This document shows positions 35,894 through 45,564 of a stretch of 64,000 bases of DNA, in pieces. Source of the DNA: Nakaseomyces glabratus. Its lineage: Eukaryota; Ascomycota; Saccharomycetes; Saccharomycetales; Saccharomycetaceae. Each line of letters starts with the position of its first letter. The stretch's first letter is position 1. The stretch spans positions 682,001 through 746,000 of the forward strand of contig NC_088958.1 of the NCBI RefSeq assembly GCF_010111755.1, read 5' to 3'. Under the pieces are notes generated by a model that worked only from the letters and a program-made list of their open reading frames with translations, had not been told where the DNA came from and made no database searches. The translations under genes and the position numbers were made by a program.

Positions 35894-37900
35894 ATGAACA
35901 ATAAGAGAGACCGTGAAGATGAGTTAGCGGATCTCTCTGCAAAGCGACAAAGCTTAAACACGGGTGAGGAAACAGAATTATTTTACGATGAATCAAGCTC
36001 TAGTGAGGAATCGGACATTGAAGACATTGATTGGGAGGATATTGATTTAGCTGGAGATATCACTGTTAAACTAAAAGCTCCATTGCACCAAAATGCAACC
36101 AATAAGAGAAGAAGGAAAGACAATTTCTATCATCGTTTGCGATACGGTTTGCATATAATTGCAATACCAATTCTTGTGGCGACTTTAATTAAGAGAACTA
36201 ATTGGACCCAAGATGAAAGACTGCGAAGAAGATTGAAGAGATCAGTCCCTAAACAGATCACCAAAAAGGTCAAGAATTGGTCAAAGAGCTCACAAGATAT
36301 TCGAATTTCATCGATTAGGACACTACTACTTGGCCTAGTTATGTGGTTCAGGGCCAATTACCAGATTAATAGCAACGGATTCAGACAAAATTTCTACAGA
36401 CTGCACTATATATTTCGACTAGATGATGGAAATGTAATGAAGCCCTATCGAGAAGCTTGTCTTAGAGATCAGCACAAATATTATGGGGAAAGACCGGACA
36501 TCGCTGGAAATATCGAAGACATCAGAACATTTGTACGAAACAAGAAGGCAAACAGAGACTATTTAACTCTCTTTTTCATCACAATCTTACGTGAAATTTT
36601 ACCCGCTGATCAAATAAAGAGTCTCCGGTTATGCTTTTCACTTCCCCTCCATAATTTCCAAATATCACCGAGAAATATTACCAAATTAGCCAGCAGGGAT
36701 GCTGGTAAAGTTCCTAACAGATTTGATACCGACTTATTACAACCCTATTTCTGGATAGAGTTACATACAATTGATGAACCTGATAAGTTATATGTTATCG
36801 ACCCTGTCGTACATATAGAAGAGGGAAATATTGTAAAAAAGTATAATATTGATGAACCTGTTGACATCTTTGAACCTATAAAAGATCTTAATCTGAATGT
36901 AAATCAATGGTTTCAATATGTAATAAGTTGCGATGCTAAAGATATGACAATCAGAGATGTATCTGCGCGCTATATTCCAGATATTTATTATAGATACTAT
37001 GACAGGACAAGAGGAAGTGTCTTAGAAACGACGCGCCAATCTAAAAGTCATCACTTCTTCATGAGAGTGTTAAAGTCAACTTCTAGATACCGCAACGACA
37101 ACACCGTCTTGATGAAAACCATTGCAGCCAAAAACTATAAGTTACCGAAATCTATTTCTGAACTTAAGAGATCTCCAAACTTTAAAGGTCTACGAATATT
37201 GAAACAAAGCGAGACTGTTAGTAGTAAGGCAAAGCCGGTAGGGAAGGTACAATATGGTGGTAAAAAAGATAAAATATATCGAATCAGCGACATTTTGCCA
37301 TTGAAAACCAGACAACACTGGTATCTATTGGGTAGGACAGTCAAAGAAGATGCAAAACCTATAAGAACTAAAACGATCCCCTTGAGAAAAAGGAACGCTA
37401 TTTCTTCAGCACAGGAACTTAATTTCGCTAGGGAGCTTTTCTCATATGAACAAACGGATTTAACACCCAAATATCCTTCGTCATATAAGGATGTATATGG
37501 GATATACCATGTTGTTTGTGATGTTGATTTTTATAAGAACAAATACAAGAATGTGGAGATATATTCTAAATCGGTAATTCCAACCGGGTTTCGACTGATG
37601 CGTACTTTTGACAAGGACTATAAGTTTGACTTACGTAGATTGATCAAAAATGCGAACGTGGAAAAGGGCAAAAAAGGTCAGAAATTAATCAAATATCTGG
37701 ATGTAGTTAGTGGGTTTGATTTCAGGAAGGGTCAAGCAACTCCGATTAAGACTCATATTTTGGTAAACTACATGGACTACCGCAAAATATTATCACTACA
37801 AAAAGATTATATAGAGCTTCTAAGATTAGAATCATGGAGTAACTTTATCACAAGACTGAAGATTAAGTGTGAATTGGAGGACAAATACGGCAAATTATAG
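35894..37900 (+). CDS. RAD34: Rad4-family nucleotide-excision-repair protein Rad34
   Basis: This is a 668-residue XPC/Rad4-family protein (S. cerevisiae Rad34 692, Rad4 754). An acidic N-terminus (EESDIEDIDWEDIDL) is followed by an inactive transglutaminase-like fold (about 150-370, with QPYFWIELHTIDEPDKLYVIDPVVH). The C-terminal BHD1-3 region is marked by LKRSPNFKGLRILK, DILPLKTRQHWYLLGR, SKSVIPTGFRLM and DVVSGFDFRKGQATP. Rad34 acts in repair of rDNA transcribed by RNA polymerase I. I assign RAD34 over RAD4 because the neighbours IPK1 and PIB1 match YDR315C and YDR313C. Confidence 0.9.
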   Translation: MNNKRDREDELADLSAKRQSLNTGEETELFYDESSSSEESDIEDIDWEDIDLAGDITVKLKAPLHQNATNKRRRKDNFYHRLRYGLHIIAIPILVATLIKRTNWTQDERLRRRLKRSVPKQITKKVKNWSKSSQDIRISSIRTLLLGLVMWFRANYQINSNGFRQNFYRLHYIFRLDDGNVMKPYREACLRDQHKYYGERPDIAGNIEDIRTFVRNKKANRDYLTLFFITILREILPADQIKSLRLCFSLPLHNFQISPRNITKLASRDAGKVPNRFDTDLLQPYFWIELHTIDEPDKLYVIDPVVHIEEGNIVKKYNIDEPVDIFEPIKDLNLNVNQWFQYVISCDAKDMTIRDVSARYIPDIYYRYYDRTRGSVLETTRQSKSHHFFMRVLKSTSRYRNDNTVLMKTIAAKNYKLPKSISELKRSPNFKGLRILKQSETVSSKAKPVGKVQYGGKKDKIYRISDILPLKTRQHWYLLGRTVKEDAKPIRTKTIPLRKRNAISSAQELNFARELFSYEQTDLTPKYPSSYKDVYGIYHVVCDVDFYKNKYKNVEIYSKSVIPTGFRLMRTFDKDYKFDLRRLIKNANVEKGKKGQKLIKYLDVVSGFDFRKGQATPIKTHILVNYMDYRKILSLQKDYIELLRLESWSNFITRLKIKCELEDKYGKL

Positions 37901-37980
37901 ATAGCAATATTCTTTATACACATCATGTAAAACGAACTATCAAAAAATGTAAACTGTAATAGACGGGATGGGAATTCAAT

Positions 37981-37990
37981 GCGATGAGCT
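37981..37990 (+). promoter_or_regulatory. PAC-type motif upstream of PIB1
   Basis: GCGATGAGCT is exact, 165 bp upstream of the PIB1 ATG and 80 bp past the RAD34 stop. PIB1 has no known role in ribosome synthesis. Confidence 0.55.
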
Positions 37991-38154
37991 GAGGTAGTGA
38001 AAAGATATGATCAAGGTTTAGCCACGGGCACAAGATACACATTTGAAACAAATCACATCGAGAGCCATAATAAATACCTTCAGTGGAAGTGTTTACTTTC
38101 ATACTATTGCTACATATATAAAGAATACCAAAGGAGAATAAACGTTCAGTAATT

Positions 38155-38991
38155 ATGACGAGGCGGTGTTCAGTGGTGAATGCTGGAGCTATATGGAAGC
38201 CGGATGATGACTCCAAGGTATGTGACAAGTGCGGCGTGCGATTTACATTCTTATACAGGCGGCACCATTGTCGGTGTTGTGGGAACATCTATTGCCACAA
38301 CTGCACACATAACTTCATACTGTACGACACTACACGGGTGCGAGTTGTCAAGAACCCCGAGAGCTACTGGGAGTACCCGCCATATAGAACCTGTGACACA
38401 TGTTTCGAGACGTTAAGAAGCCAGAACCTCATATCATCTAAATATCACTACGAAGAGATACCTGATGCCGACAGCAACGAGCCTGATGATACCTCTACAG
38501 ACATCGCAGACTCGACTGCCGGTACGACCACCACAGACACTACTGATACGACAAATACAGATAGCAGTATGAATCACGACTCGCACGCATACGAAATGAA
38601 CCATTGTCCTCTGTGTAACCAGGATCTACGGACATTCCCAACGGAGGAAGATGCGCAGCAACATGTAGAGCGCTGCATTACATCAGCAGAGCAGACACAG
38701 CAGCACCAAGAGCAAGAGTCAGAAGAGCCACCCCGATGTCCGACTCTACAAAACAGAATGCTCGTCTACAAGATCCCCACTACCACCGCCCCAGAGAATG
38801 AACCCCAGGGGTATCAGGAGTGCCCGATATGCTTCGAAGAGATGGTGCCTGGTGAGAAAGTCGGGCGTCTGGAGTGTCTGTGCGTGTACCACTATAGCTG
38901 CATCAAGAGCTGGTTTCGGAAAAAACGGAAGGAAATGAGCGTGGCCACCGCCCGCAATTTTTGCCCGATCCACGACGCAATCACCCTCTGA
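38155..38991 (+). CDS. PIB1: FYVE-RING ubiquitin ligase Pib1
   Basis: This is a 278-residue protein (S. cerevisiae 286) that binds phosphatidylinositol 3-phosphate on endosomes and vacuoles and acts as an E3 ligase. The N-terminal FYVE domain has W14xxD17, the RRHHCR motif at 35-40 and paired cysteines (CDKC, CCGNIYC, CHNC). A Thr/Asp-rich linker and an extra CPLCNQDL...HVERC zinc-like segment follow. The C-terminal RING starts at CPICFEE and ends at CPIH. The gene is more G+C-rich than its left neighbours. Confidence 0.95.
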   Translation: MTRRCSVVNAGAIWKPDDDSKVCDKCGVRFTFLYRRHHCRCCGNIYCHNCTHNFILYDTTRVRVVKNPESYWEYPPYRTCDTCFETLRSQNLISSKYHYEEIPDADSNEPDDTSTDIADSTAGTTTTDTTDTTNTDSSMNHDSHAYEMNHCPLCNQDLRTFPTEEDAQQHVERCITSAEQTQQHQEQESEEPPRCPTLQNRMLVYKIPTTTAPENEPQGYQECPICFEEMVPGEKVGRLECLCVYHYSCIKSWFRKKRKEMSVATARNFCPIHDAITL

Positions 38992-39180
38992 CTATCGCAC
39001 TCCCCGCTGTGCAGAAATGCATTATCTAATTATTACAATTGGCTGTAATTTTTCTATATTAACGACTTGCTACGTATATTTTAATGAGATCTACATTTTT
39101 GCTCTTAGGTAATTTACATATTGTTCGCGGCATGTCTCTCCCAGCAGATGTATGCGTACTTGAGTGCGTACTTGTGTGTG

Positions 39181-39210
39181 CACTTGTGTGCACTTGTGTG
39201 CACTTGTGTG
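39181..39210 (+). repeat. Three perfect copies of CACTTGTGTG
   Basis: This is a 10-bp unit in three perfect copies, preceded by two degenerate copies (GCGTACTTGAGT and GCGTACTTGTGT, 39154-39177). It lies downstream of PIB1. Confidence 0.85.
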
Positions 39211-39372
39211 GCTCTGCTATATATCCAGGTCTAGACCTAGACATTCACACCTTCAATTGTTAGTAATCTAAGAAACAACACCCCCCCCCCCAACGCTGGG
39301 AACTATATCGGGTGTCTCTAACAAACTGCGTACTTTAGAACACAACGGATATATCGCCAAAAAGGTCCAATG

Positions 39373-39575
39373 GAGAACAATGGGAGGGGAGAGAGACGCA
39401 TTCCCCGTTTTATCGGATACGAGAGAAAACCTTATCACAGAGTTACTTCCCTTGTACCCGATACCTTGCACAGTACCTGATATGGCGCAGTGCAACACAG
39501 TGTGAGAGAACATTATCAAGTAGAAAGCACCGTAGCAACCCTTGGCTCCCATTGTTCTCTGTCGCCATTGTTCTC
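39373..39575. promoter_or_regulatory. Cluster of Rox1-consensus hypoxic repressor sites
   Basis: The S. cerevisiae Rox1 consensus is YYYATTGTTCTC. A perfect copy lies on the minus strand at 39373-39384, another on the plus strand at 39548-39559 (CCCATTGTTCTC), and an 11/12 match at 39564-39575 (GCCATTGTTCTC). Two CCATTGTCC variants follow at about 39623 and 39660. Such repeats are typical of aerobically repressed promoters. Confidence 0.55.
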
Positions 39576-40365
39576 CTTTTCGAGCATGTTTACCACTGAG
39601 CTACACACTTTTCTCAGCCAGCCCATTGTCCGCACTGGGTACATTTCCCACTCCCCCCTCCATTGTCCAGAGAGTATTCTGAGTCTCTCCACACACACAC
39701 CGGCTTCTATCGGATATTACTGCACCTGCCAGTGAAAGTACCGTAGGGGGCACAGTATTTCCGCTTTCGGATATAACTTTTTCCTCTCGCAAGAACTGGG
39801 AAAGCTGTTCTGCACCCTCGTCCCACTAGCGCGCCAGGCCCTAAGAATTGCTCGTAGTGGGGACTCACAACCAATCATGGGATTTCCTAATTGGGTCGTT
39901 TACAAGCCTGTACTCTTGATTACTAAAGCAGACGACGAAGTTTGCCTACTGCCAACTCGTCCAGGTGGGCACAGAAAGAGCTGCATTCCTTTTCTCTCAC
40001 TCACTCTCGCCTTGAAAGAAAAAATTAATTTTTTTTCACTTCGAGGGAAAAGGTCTCGATGGCTTCCCATAGAGCTCCATTGTGTGGTAATTGTTGGAAT
40101 TTTAATGATTTCTGTTAGAATTCGGTGATTAGGGAAATTACAAAAGAAGTTGATGATGTCATATTAGCCATTGCCATCATAGTGTGTAGCTAATTTTAAA
40201 TATTATTATCTATATCGCTGATAACACCAAAAGTGACAGGAACATTCCAATTGAGAGCATCAAGGAACGTATATATATAAAAGACATAATTCCTTTGTCC
40301 TTGGAACTTGGTACCTAGGCGCACCCCTAAAAAAAACCAGACAGAGATAGGTATAATAGCCAGCG

Positions 40366-40815
40366 ATGACTCGAGTTGATCCGGTTAGTGCAATGCGGTT
40401 GGCGGAAGAAATCGCCAAGAGGCAGGAGGTGCTCATATATACCAGGTACCAGAACAATATCGAGTACTACCGGGAGTTGCAGAGACAGGCGGACGAGATG
40501 TCTGTCAGCGATGAGGTACAGAGCCAGATCAGCGGAGTCGATGACTACCTCGCGACTACCGCGAAATTGTACGAGCTCTCTGGCAATTGCAAGGAGAACA
40601 AGACCCACACCAACACAAACTATGATAGCAATACACAAGACAAGATAGCTCGGTCACCGATGCCGAATGTCAACTGCATCGATGGGGGCTGTGCTATAGA
40701 TAAGCCGCACAGCGATAGCAAATCTACATTCACGCCATCTACCTATGTGTCATGCCCTTTCCCATTACAAGATCCTCGCTTCAAAGTTATAGACGTATTC
40801 CTAAATGAAAATTAA
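40366..40815 (+). CDS. Orphan ORF, 149 residues, unknown function
   Basis: I do not recognise this protein. The first 80 residues are charged and likely helical (AMRLAEEIAKRQEVLIYTRYQNNIEYYRELQRQADEM), suggesting a coiled coil. The middle (80-115) is Asn/Thr/Ser-rich and probably disordered. The end (CPFPLQDPRFKVIDVFLNEN) is more ordered-looking. There is no signal peptide or membrane span. It is the only plus-strand ATG frame over 120 codons in the 2.2 kb between PIB1 and PHO8, and its base composition and codon mix resemble those of PIB1. It could be a fast-evolving short gene or, less likely, spurious. Confidence 0.55.
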   Translation: MTRVDPVSAMRLAEEIAKRQEVLIYTRYQNNIEYYRELQRQADEMSVSDEVQSQISGVDDYLATTAKLYELSGNCKENKTHTNTNYDSNTQDKIARSPMPNVNCIDGGCAIDKPHSDSKSTFTPSTYVSCPFPLQDPRFKVIDVFLNEN

Positions 40816-41167
40816 TGCCAATCGATAATCTACCAAATAACCTCCACTTAATCAATTCCACTAGGCGGGTTCATTCTACATTCTTTCAATGAAACATGAT
40901 AAACACTCCATGAAATCTAAACTATTCATATCGTTGCTGGTTTTTTCTAATTTTTAACTTACTACTAATAATATTCCCTTAGTCTAATTAATATTATAAA
41001 GCATTTTTTAAAACTTAATTTCAATCACTTATAAACCCATAAAGAGATATATTATTATAGCATCATCGAAATTGCATATTCCGATGTTCATCGATTAGCA
41101 TTGAATCTAAAAGTATGCAAGTTGTCACAGTAGATACAAAATATGTGAATCGTTATGAATAATTTAA
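40816..41167. other. Convergent 3' flanks of the orphan ORF and PHO8
   Basis: This 352-bp AT-rich spacer shows no recognisable element; it likely holds both 3' ends. Confidence 0.4.
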
Positions 41168-42805
41168 TTATATTCCAACAGTACTGGCAGGGTGATATTC
41201 GTCAATATAGATATTACCTTGCTTTCTTGGAGAATGATCGGTATCCTTGATACGCTTTGTAACTTCCTCAAGATCCAATTCCAGGTAATCCCTCATGAAA
41301 TGACCTATCTCAATATTTTCATGATTTCCTTGCAACTTACTTAGCAGATACTGCCACGATTTAGGCCTGTTAGAGTATGCATATATGTTTACATCTACTG
41401 CACTATGGCCATGCGTAGACCATCCAATTTGTGCTCTAAACGAAATCATATCATTCAACTTATATTGAATATCTTCCACATTTGTCATATTGCTCAAGTC
41501 TTCAACGTCACTATCAGAATAGTCACCAATATTCATTATCTTTTCAAACACCTCCTTCTCAATGAAACGCTTTTTGTCGTTGCCTTTGTAATTAGCAATC
41601 TTGTGCTTCAAATATTCACCAGAGTGCTTGCTATTGAATAATACTTCCGGATACCACACATATTCCGGATAAGAGACCGTTACCTGTCTGGCAGTCACCA
41701 GACCTCCAGTTTCATGATCTGATGTCGATATTATGACAGTTTCTGTATCAGATTCTTTGGCAAACTCTAAAGCCGCTTTGAATGCCTTGTCAAATGCCAT
41801 CACTTCACGAACCTGTGCTGCAGGATCATTTTGATGTCCTGCATGGTCAATTCTTGAGCCCTCTATCATGATAAAAAATCCTTTATCCGAGTGCTTTGAG
41901 GCATCATTTAAGGCAGTTAGAGCCGTGATCGTTTGCTCTTCAAGTGATGGATACTCTTTATCAGATCTATCAATTTCAAATGGGATATCAAAATCAGCAA
42001 ATAAACCTAACAATGGCAGTGTGACATTCTTACCCATTTTTAGGTCATCGAAATCATTTCTGTTACCAGCATATTGCCATCCGTTTTCAATAGCCTCTTC
42101 GATTAAGTTTCTGTCATCTTGACGTAAACCTCTACGACCATACCTTGGATCATTAGTACCGGAGGGATAAAAATGTGTTCTGCCACCACCCATCATAAGA
42201 TCTACCATTCGTCCTAGTGGGTAGTTACCTAGTTGTTGTTCGGCGATCTGATCTTCTTGAAACCTGTAGTCCACATGCGAACTAAATGCAGCTGGTGTAG
42301 CATCAGTTAACCTAGTTGTAACTACCAATCCAGTTAGGTATCCTTTGAGCTTTGCTGCTTCTAACAAAGTACCACATGGTGTCTTGTCCGGTCCAACACC
42401 TGTACCACTATTATAGGTCTTCATACCACACGAAAATGCTGTTGCTCCTGCAGAAGAATCTGTAACTAAAGAATTGTACGATCTTGTTCTTGAAGAGCCA
42501 ATTAAGTGTCTATCCAACTCTAAGATGTCGTCGATATCTAATCCTTGTACATACTGTCTGTACGACCTAGTCAGTGACAGTGAGGCTGGTCCCATACCAT
42601 CGGTCACAAAGAAGATGACATTCTTCTTCTTTGCATGGGAATTCCAGTGAAGACTCTCAGATATAACATCCGGGTACCATATATGCAGAAATGTGAAAAA
42701 AACTAAAACTGTTGTGAGAATGTACTTCAATCCATACTTGAAATATTTTTTATGACGCTTATTTTGAGATGTCAGTAATGACTCCCGCTCAGTATTTCTG
42801 ATCAT
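41168..42805 (-). CDS. PHO8: Vacuolar alkaline phosphatase Pho8
   Basis: This is a 545-residue repressible alkaline phosphatase (S. cerevisiae 566). A short cytosolic N-terminus is followed by one type-II membrane anchor (about 23-42), then the lumenal enzyme. The metal-binding VTDGMGPAS and the nucleophile motif TDSSAGATA (Ser117) are intact, as are the later metal ligands in EGSRIDHAGHQNDP, STSDHETGG and TSHGHSAVDV-like WSTHGHSAVDV. It removes phosphate from many substrates in the vacuole. PHO8-CWC21-KRE2 follows S. cerevisiae YDR481C-YDR483W. Confidence 0.96.
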   Translation of the reverse strand: MIRNTERESLLTSQNKRHKKYFKYGLKYILTTVLVFFTFLHIWYPDVISESLHWNSHAKKKNVIFFVTDGMGPASLSLTRSYRQYVQGLDIDDILELDRHLIGSSRTRSYNSLVTDSSAGATAFSCGMKTYNSGTGVGPDKTPCGTLLEAAKLKGYLTGLVVTTRLTDATPAAFSSHVDYRFQEDQIAEQQLGNYPLGRMVDLMMGGGRTHFYPSGTNDPRYGRRGLRQDDRNLIEEAIENGWQYAGNRNDFDDLKMGKNVTLPLLGLFADFDIPFEIDRSDKEYPSLEEQTITALTALNDASKHSDKGFFIMIEGSRIDHAGHQNDPAAQVREVMAFDKAFKAALEFAKESDTETVIISTSDHETGGLVTARQVTVSYPEYVWYPEVLFNSKHSGEYLKHKIANYKGNDKKRFIEKEVFEKIMNIGDYSDSDVEDLSNMTNVEDIQYKLNDMISFRAQIGWSTHGHSAVDVNIYAYSNRPKSWQYLLSKLQGNHENIEIGHFMRDYLELDLEEVTKRIKDTDHSPRKQGNIYIDEYHPASTVGI

Positions 42806-43777
42806 GATTCTAAAGATTACTGCAATAGAAAGTATCTATCAAATATTACCTGATTAAAGTTAGTCGATGCTTAAATGAGCGTATTTTAGCAATAAATGTA
42901 AATCTCTGTGTCCTCTTTGTAATTTCCAAAAAGATTACGAACACTGTTTAGAAAGAATACCTGTTCCTATTTAAATACCAAAAAGATGTCCGTTTGAAAC
43001 AGATCTGATTCACTTACCAATGCCTGTGTGTCAAAAATCCGAGTACGGAAAGGGAGATAAGGATATTTGAATGCAACTTCTGCACACACCAGATTTATGG
43101 ATAAACAAAAAGCGCAGATTTCGGTGATCGAAGATCCAGGGCTGATTGTATGGTCTCTAATGTTTCTTTTCTTAGAGCTACTCTAAACAGTACATAAGAA
43201 CGTCTTTTCCAAAGCCTACCTACAAATCCACATCACATACTATCCCGGAATGCTGCAACCGAATGCTGATCGATCGAGTCATCATCAAAACGGGGGTGGT
43301 GGGGAAGGGAAAATGTCTCTTGCAAGCCAATTAGCGATTGTGAGAGACTACTCCCTTAGAAAGAAAATGGGTGTAACACTGCTGTGGAGGGAGAGGTAAA
43401 GAAAACTTTGACATTCCCGGACAAAGGAAAAAAAAATCACAGAATTTTAACTGCAAGCGATTTTTGTATCCGATTCGGTTTTCCTACTGCACCAGGATAT
43501 CACCGGACAAAATATGCTGCAGAAACGAGGAGCCAGCTTATGAAACGATGGACTGCACTAAAGACGAGCTGCAAGAAGTGAATATCACGTGATGTTAACG
43601 TAGGTTATAACTAAGATATCCATTTCCACGACGTAAAACGTGATTAAATAAGCCTAGTCAATAATCAGCTCTGCTGTTATAAAGTCCATGAGTGATTAAA
43701 ACCAAAAGGACTGTACTACCCCCCTCCCCCAAAAGCAATACCGTTCAGCTGAAATATAATAGGAGGCGGGTTATATT
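42806..43777. promoter_or_regulatory. PHO8 upstream region / CWC21 3' flank
   Basis: This is 972 bp with no convincing gene. CACGTG at 43586-43591, within TATCACGTGAT, matches the Pho4/Cbf1 site, but it is about 780 bp from PHO8 and close to the CWC21 3' end. A G-rich stretch lies near 43291-43310 and a C-rich one near 43719-43730. Confidence 0.4.
43586..43591. promoter_or_regulatory. CACGTG E-box (Pho4/Cbf1 type) upstream of PHO8
   Basis: This is a palindromic E-box with flanks ATCACGTGAT, fitting Cbf1 at least as well as Pho4. PHO8 is a known Pho4 target in S. cerevisiae, so the site is a plausible but distant candidate. Confidence 0.35.
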
Positions 43778-44209
43778 CTATTTAGATGATTCCGAGCTTC
43801 TCTTAGATCTTGGTGTGTATGCTTTCTGGTATTTCTCTTTCTCCTGTAGATCTGCGAGTAGAGTGCTTCGAAGTTTTTCACACTCTTCATCTATCCGTTT
43901 GTCAGGCCATTCATCTGGATTCCTATCCTGCTTATCTTCTAGCGAGTCCCTTAGTTCACTCACTTGAACTTCAATTTCTCTTCTCTTGTCGTGTTCCACC
44001 AGCACTTTCTTCAACCCATTGTCCTTACTTTCATTCGCAGGCTTGTCAACCTTCTGAGATCTCTTTGTGATCTTCCTGAGCTCGTAGTTCTTGTTCTTCA
44101 GCCTAACTATACCGGTCTTGTCGTCCCTGTTGTCGTGAGCAAGCGATCTCTGCACATACCCAGACGTGCTGCTACCTTTAGCAGACTGTAACCCAACACC
44201 ACGACCCAT
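43778..44209 (-). CDS. CWC21: Spliceosome-associated Cwc21 (SRm300-like)
   Basis: This is a 143-residue protein (S. cerevisiae 135) that binds Prp8 and Snu114 near the catalytic centre of the spliceosome and is the yeast relative of SRm300/SRRM2. The N-terminus MGRGVGLQSAKGSSTSGYVQRSL is the conserved start of the family. The cwf21 domain follows at about 68-110 (EHDKRREIEVQVSELRDSLED), with a Lys/Ser/Arg-rich tail. The neighbours PHO8 and KRE2 match S. cerevisiae. Confidence 0.93.
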   Translation of the reverse strand: MGRGVGLQSAKGSSTSGYVQRSLAHDNRDDKTGIVRLKNKNYELRKITKRSQKVDKPANESKDNGLKKVLVEHDKRREIEVQVSELRDSLEDKQDRNPDEWPDKRIDEECEKLRSTLLADLQEKEKYQKAYTPRSKRSSESSK

Positions 44210-45564
44210 CTTTATTCTCCAGTTGTGCTAAAAAGTGGGAGAGAGACCGAATAAATAATATATTAGTCTTCTCCTTTCTATATTTGCAATATGTGAACTA
44301 TCTGAAGTACCTAACGAGCTTTAGAGATATTACCAGCAACCTCGGCGGCTATATCAACTAAAGGGAAATGGTGGAACCGAGATCTGGAAATCTGCAAGTG
44401 TTTGTGTGTGTTTGTGTGTGTGCGTGTGTGCGTGTTTTTGAAATTTTCTGAGTAATCCGCACACTATTTTGCCGGGAAAAACTTCAAAAAATGAAAAAGA
44501 CTGAAAGTTCCGCGATACGAAACTGATCACGCACACTGATACCTCACAATTTTAGTAGAAGATGACCACAAATATCATTCTATACAAACATCATACAATA
44601 CGATATATTACTGTACGGTACAGCATGTGCGTTGCGTATATAAGCATAACACAAGAACGTATAAGTGTGATAAGACACGATATCAAATATCACATGACGT
44701 TTCAATAGCCATTGCCTTCACAAGCACCAAATAATAGTAAAGCAAGAAGTGCTTCAGAAAGAGCCTGTGCTTTTTGATTTTTAATCCTACCGTTTTGAAC
44801 ATTTTGATGCTGTAGCAAGATCCTAGCTTAAGGTTTGGTAGTTCTATTTTGTTTTGTGCAACTTAATTAGGTATTGGAAAGTGCTCTGTGGTCTATTAGC
44901 CAGTTTTACAATAGACAAATATACATCATCCCATACTCCATGCAAAATCTATAAATAGAGATTACATAGAGCCAAAGTAAAAGGAGCTCCTTTCCTCGCA
45001 CATAAGCCCTGGCTCTTTGCATCTTTCTCTTGCAGTACGTAAAGGATTTACCTGGGGGGACCCTAGATACAGAGCAGCAATAATGTCATTTGGAAGACAA
45101 TTATGTGGGCATGAAATCTCGTTTGAAGAAATTTCTGGCATGAAAAATCTCTAACACTGACCTTCACAGTCCTGACGCATGTTTATTGAAAAGCCTTGGT
45201 TGCAGTTTTTTTTTTTTTGGCATTTGTCCATTGGACTTACTGGAAACTCGAGTTACATATATCAAATGATCCACGAATTACTACTATCCCAGTGGTTCGT
45301 ACGCACCAAGGTTATAATATGTGCTTTTTTTTCCAGGTTCCTTTCCACTTCTGATGATTATCTCTGCTTCATTATCGTGTCTTTGTGCTAATTTTTTTTT
45401 TCCTGCTACAACTGACTTTTGACAACTTGGAAAATCATGAACTTTGTTCAGATGAAGTTTGTTCAAAGTCTCATACACTAAAATTATATATTAGCAGCCT
45501 TTGCTCTTTTTTTGTAGATTATCCTTAGTGGCCTGTAAACCGACCAACACCATCCTTGAACACA
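44210..45564. promoter_or_regulatory. Divergent CWC21-KRE2 intergenic region
   Basis: This is 1.36 kb without a recognisable gene; short frames at 45179-45478 are A/T-rich noise. A GT/TGCG microsatellite lies at about 44399-44436. ATCACATG near 44691 resembles a Cbf1 site. T runs occur at about 45207-45218 and 45392-45400. A T-rich tract ending in TAG at about 45510-45520 resembles a 3' splice site, but no partner donor or branch point was found. Confidence 0.4.
44399..44436 (+). repeat. GT-rich microsatellite
   Basis: This is an imperfect (GT)n tract with TTT and GC interruptions, about 190 bp upstream of the CWC21 start. It is a simple repeat. Confidence 0.85.

Larger units (their letters stand above)
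38992..40365. promoter_or_regulatory. 1.37-kb gene-free region with Rox1-like motif cluster
   Basis: No ORF here looks real; the 60-94-codon frames on both strands are low-complexity and unfamiliar. It holds a 10-bp tandem repeat (39181-39210), an 11-base C run (39281-39291), six CCATTGT motifs between 39377 and 40083, two of them in perfect Rox1-consensus 12-mers, and four CGGATA motifs (near 39344, 39414, 39711 and 39768). It precedes an orphan ORF on the plus strand. Confidence 0.5.

Noticed and set aside
43586..43591. CDEI-like ATCACGTGAT as part of a centromere
   Set aside because: No AT-rich CDEII or CDEIII within 150 bp; retained only as a Pho4/Cbf1 candidate.
45034..45520. Possible intron before KRE2 (GTACGT near 45034, T-rich tract ending in TAG near 45515)
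   Set aside because: No TACTAAC-type branch point, and the KRE2 ORF has a complete family N-terminus at its own ATG.
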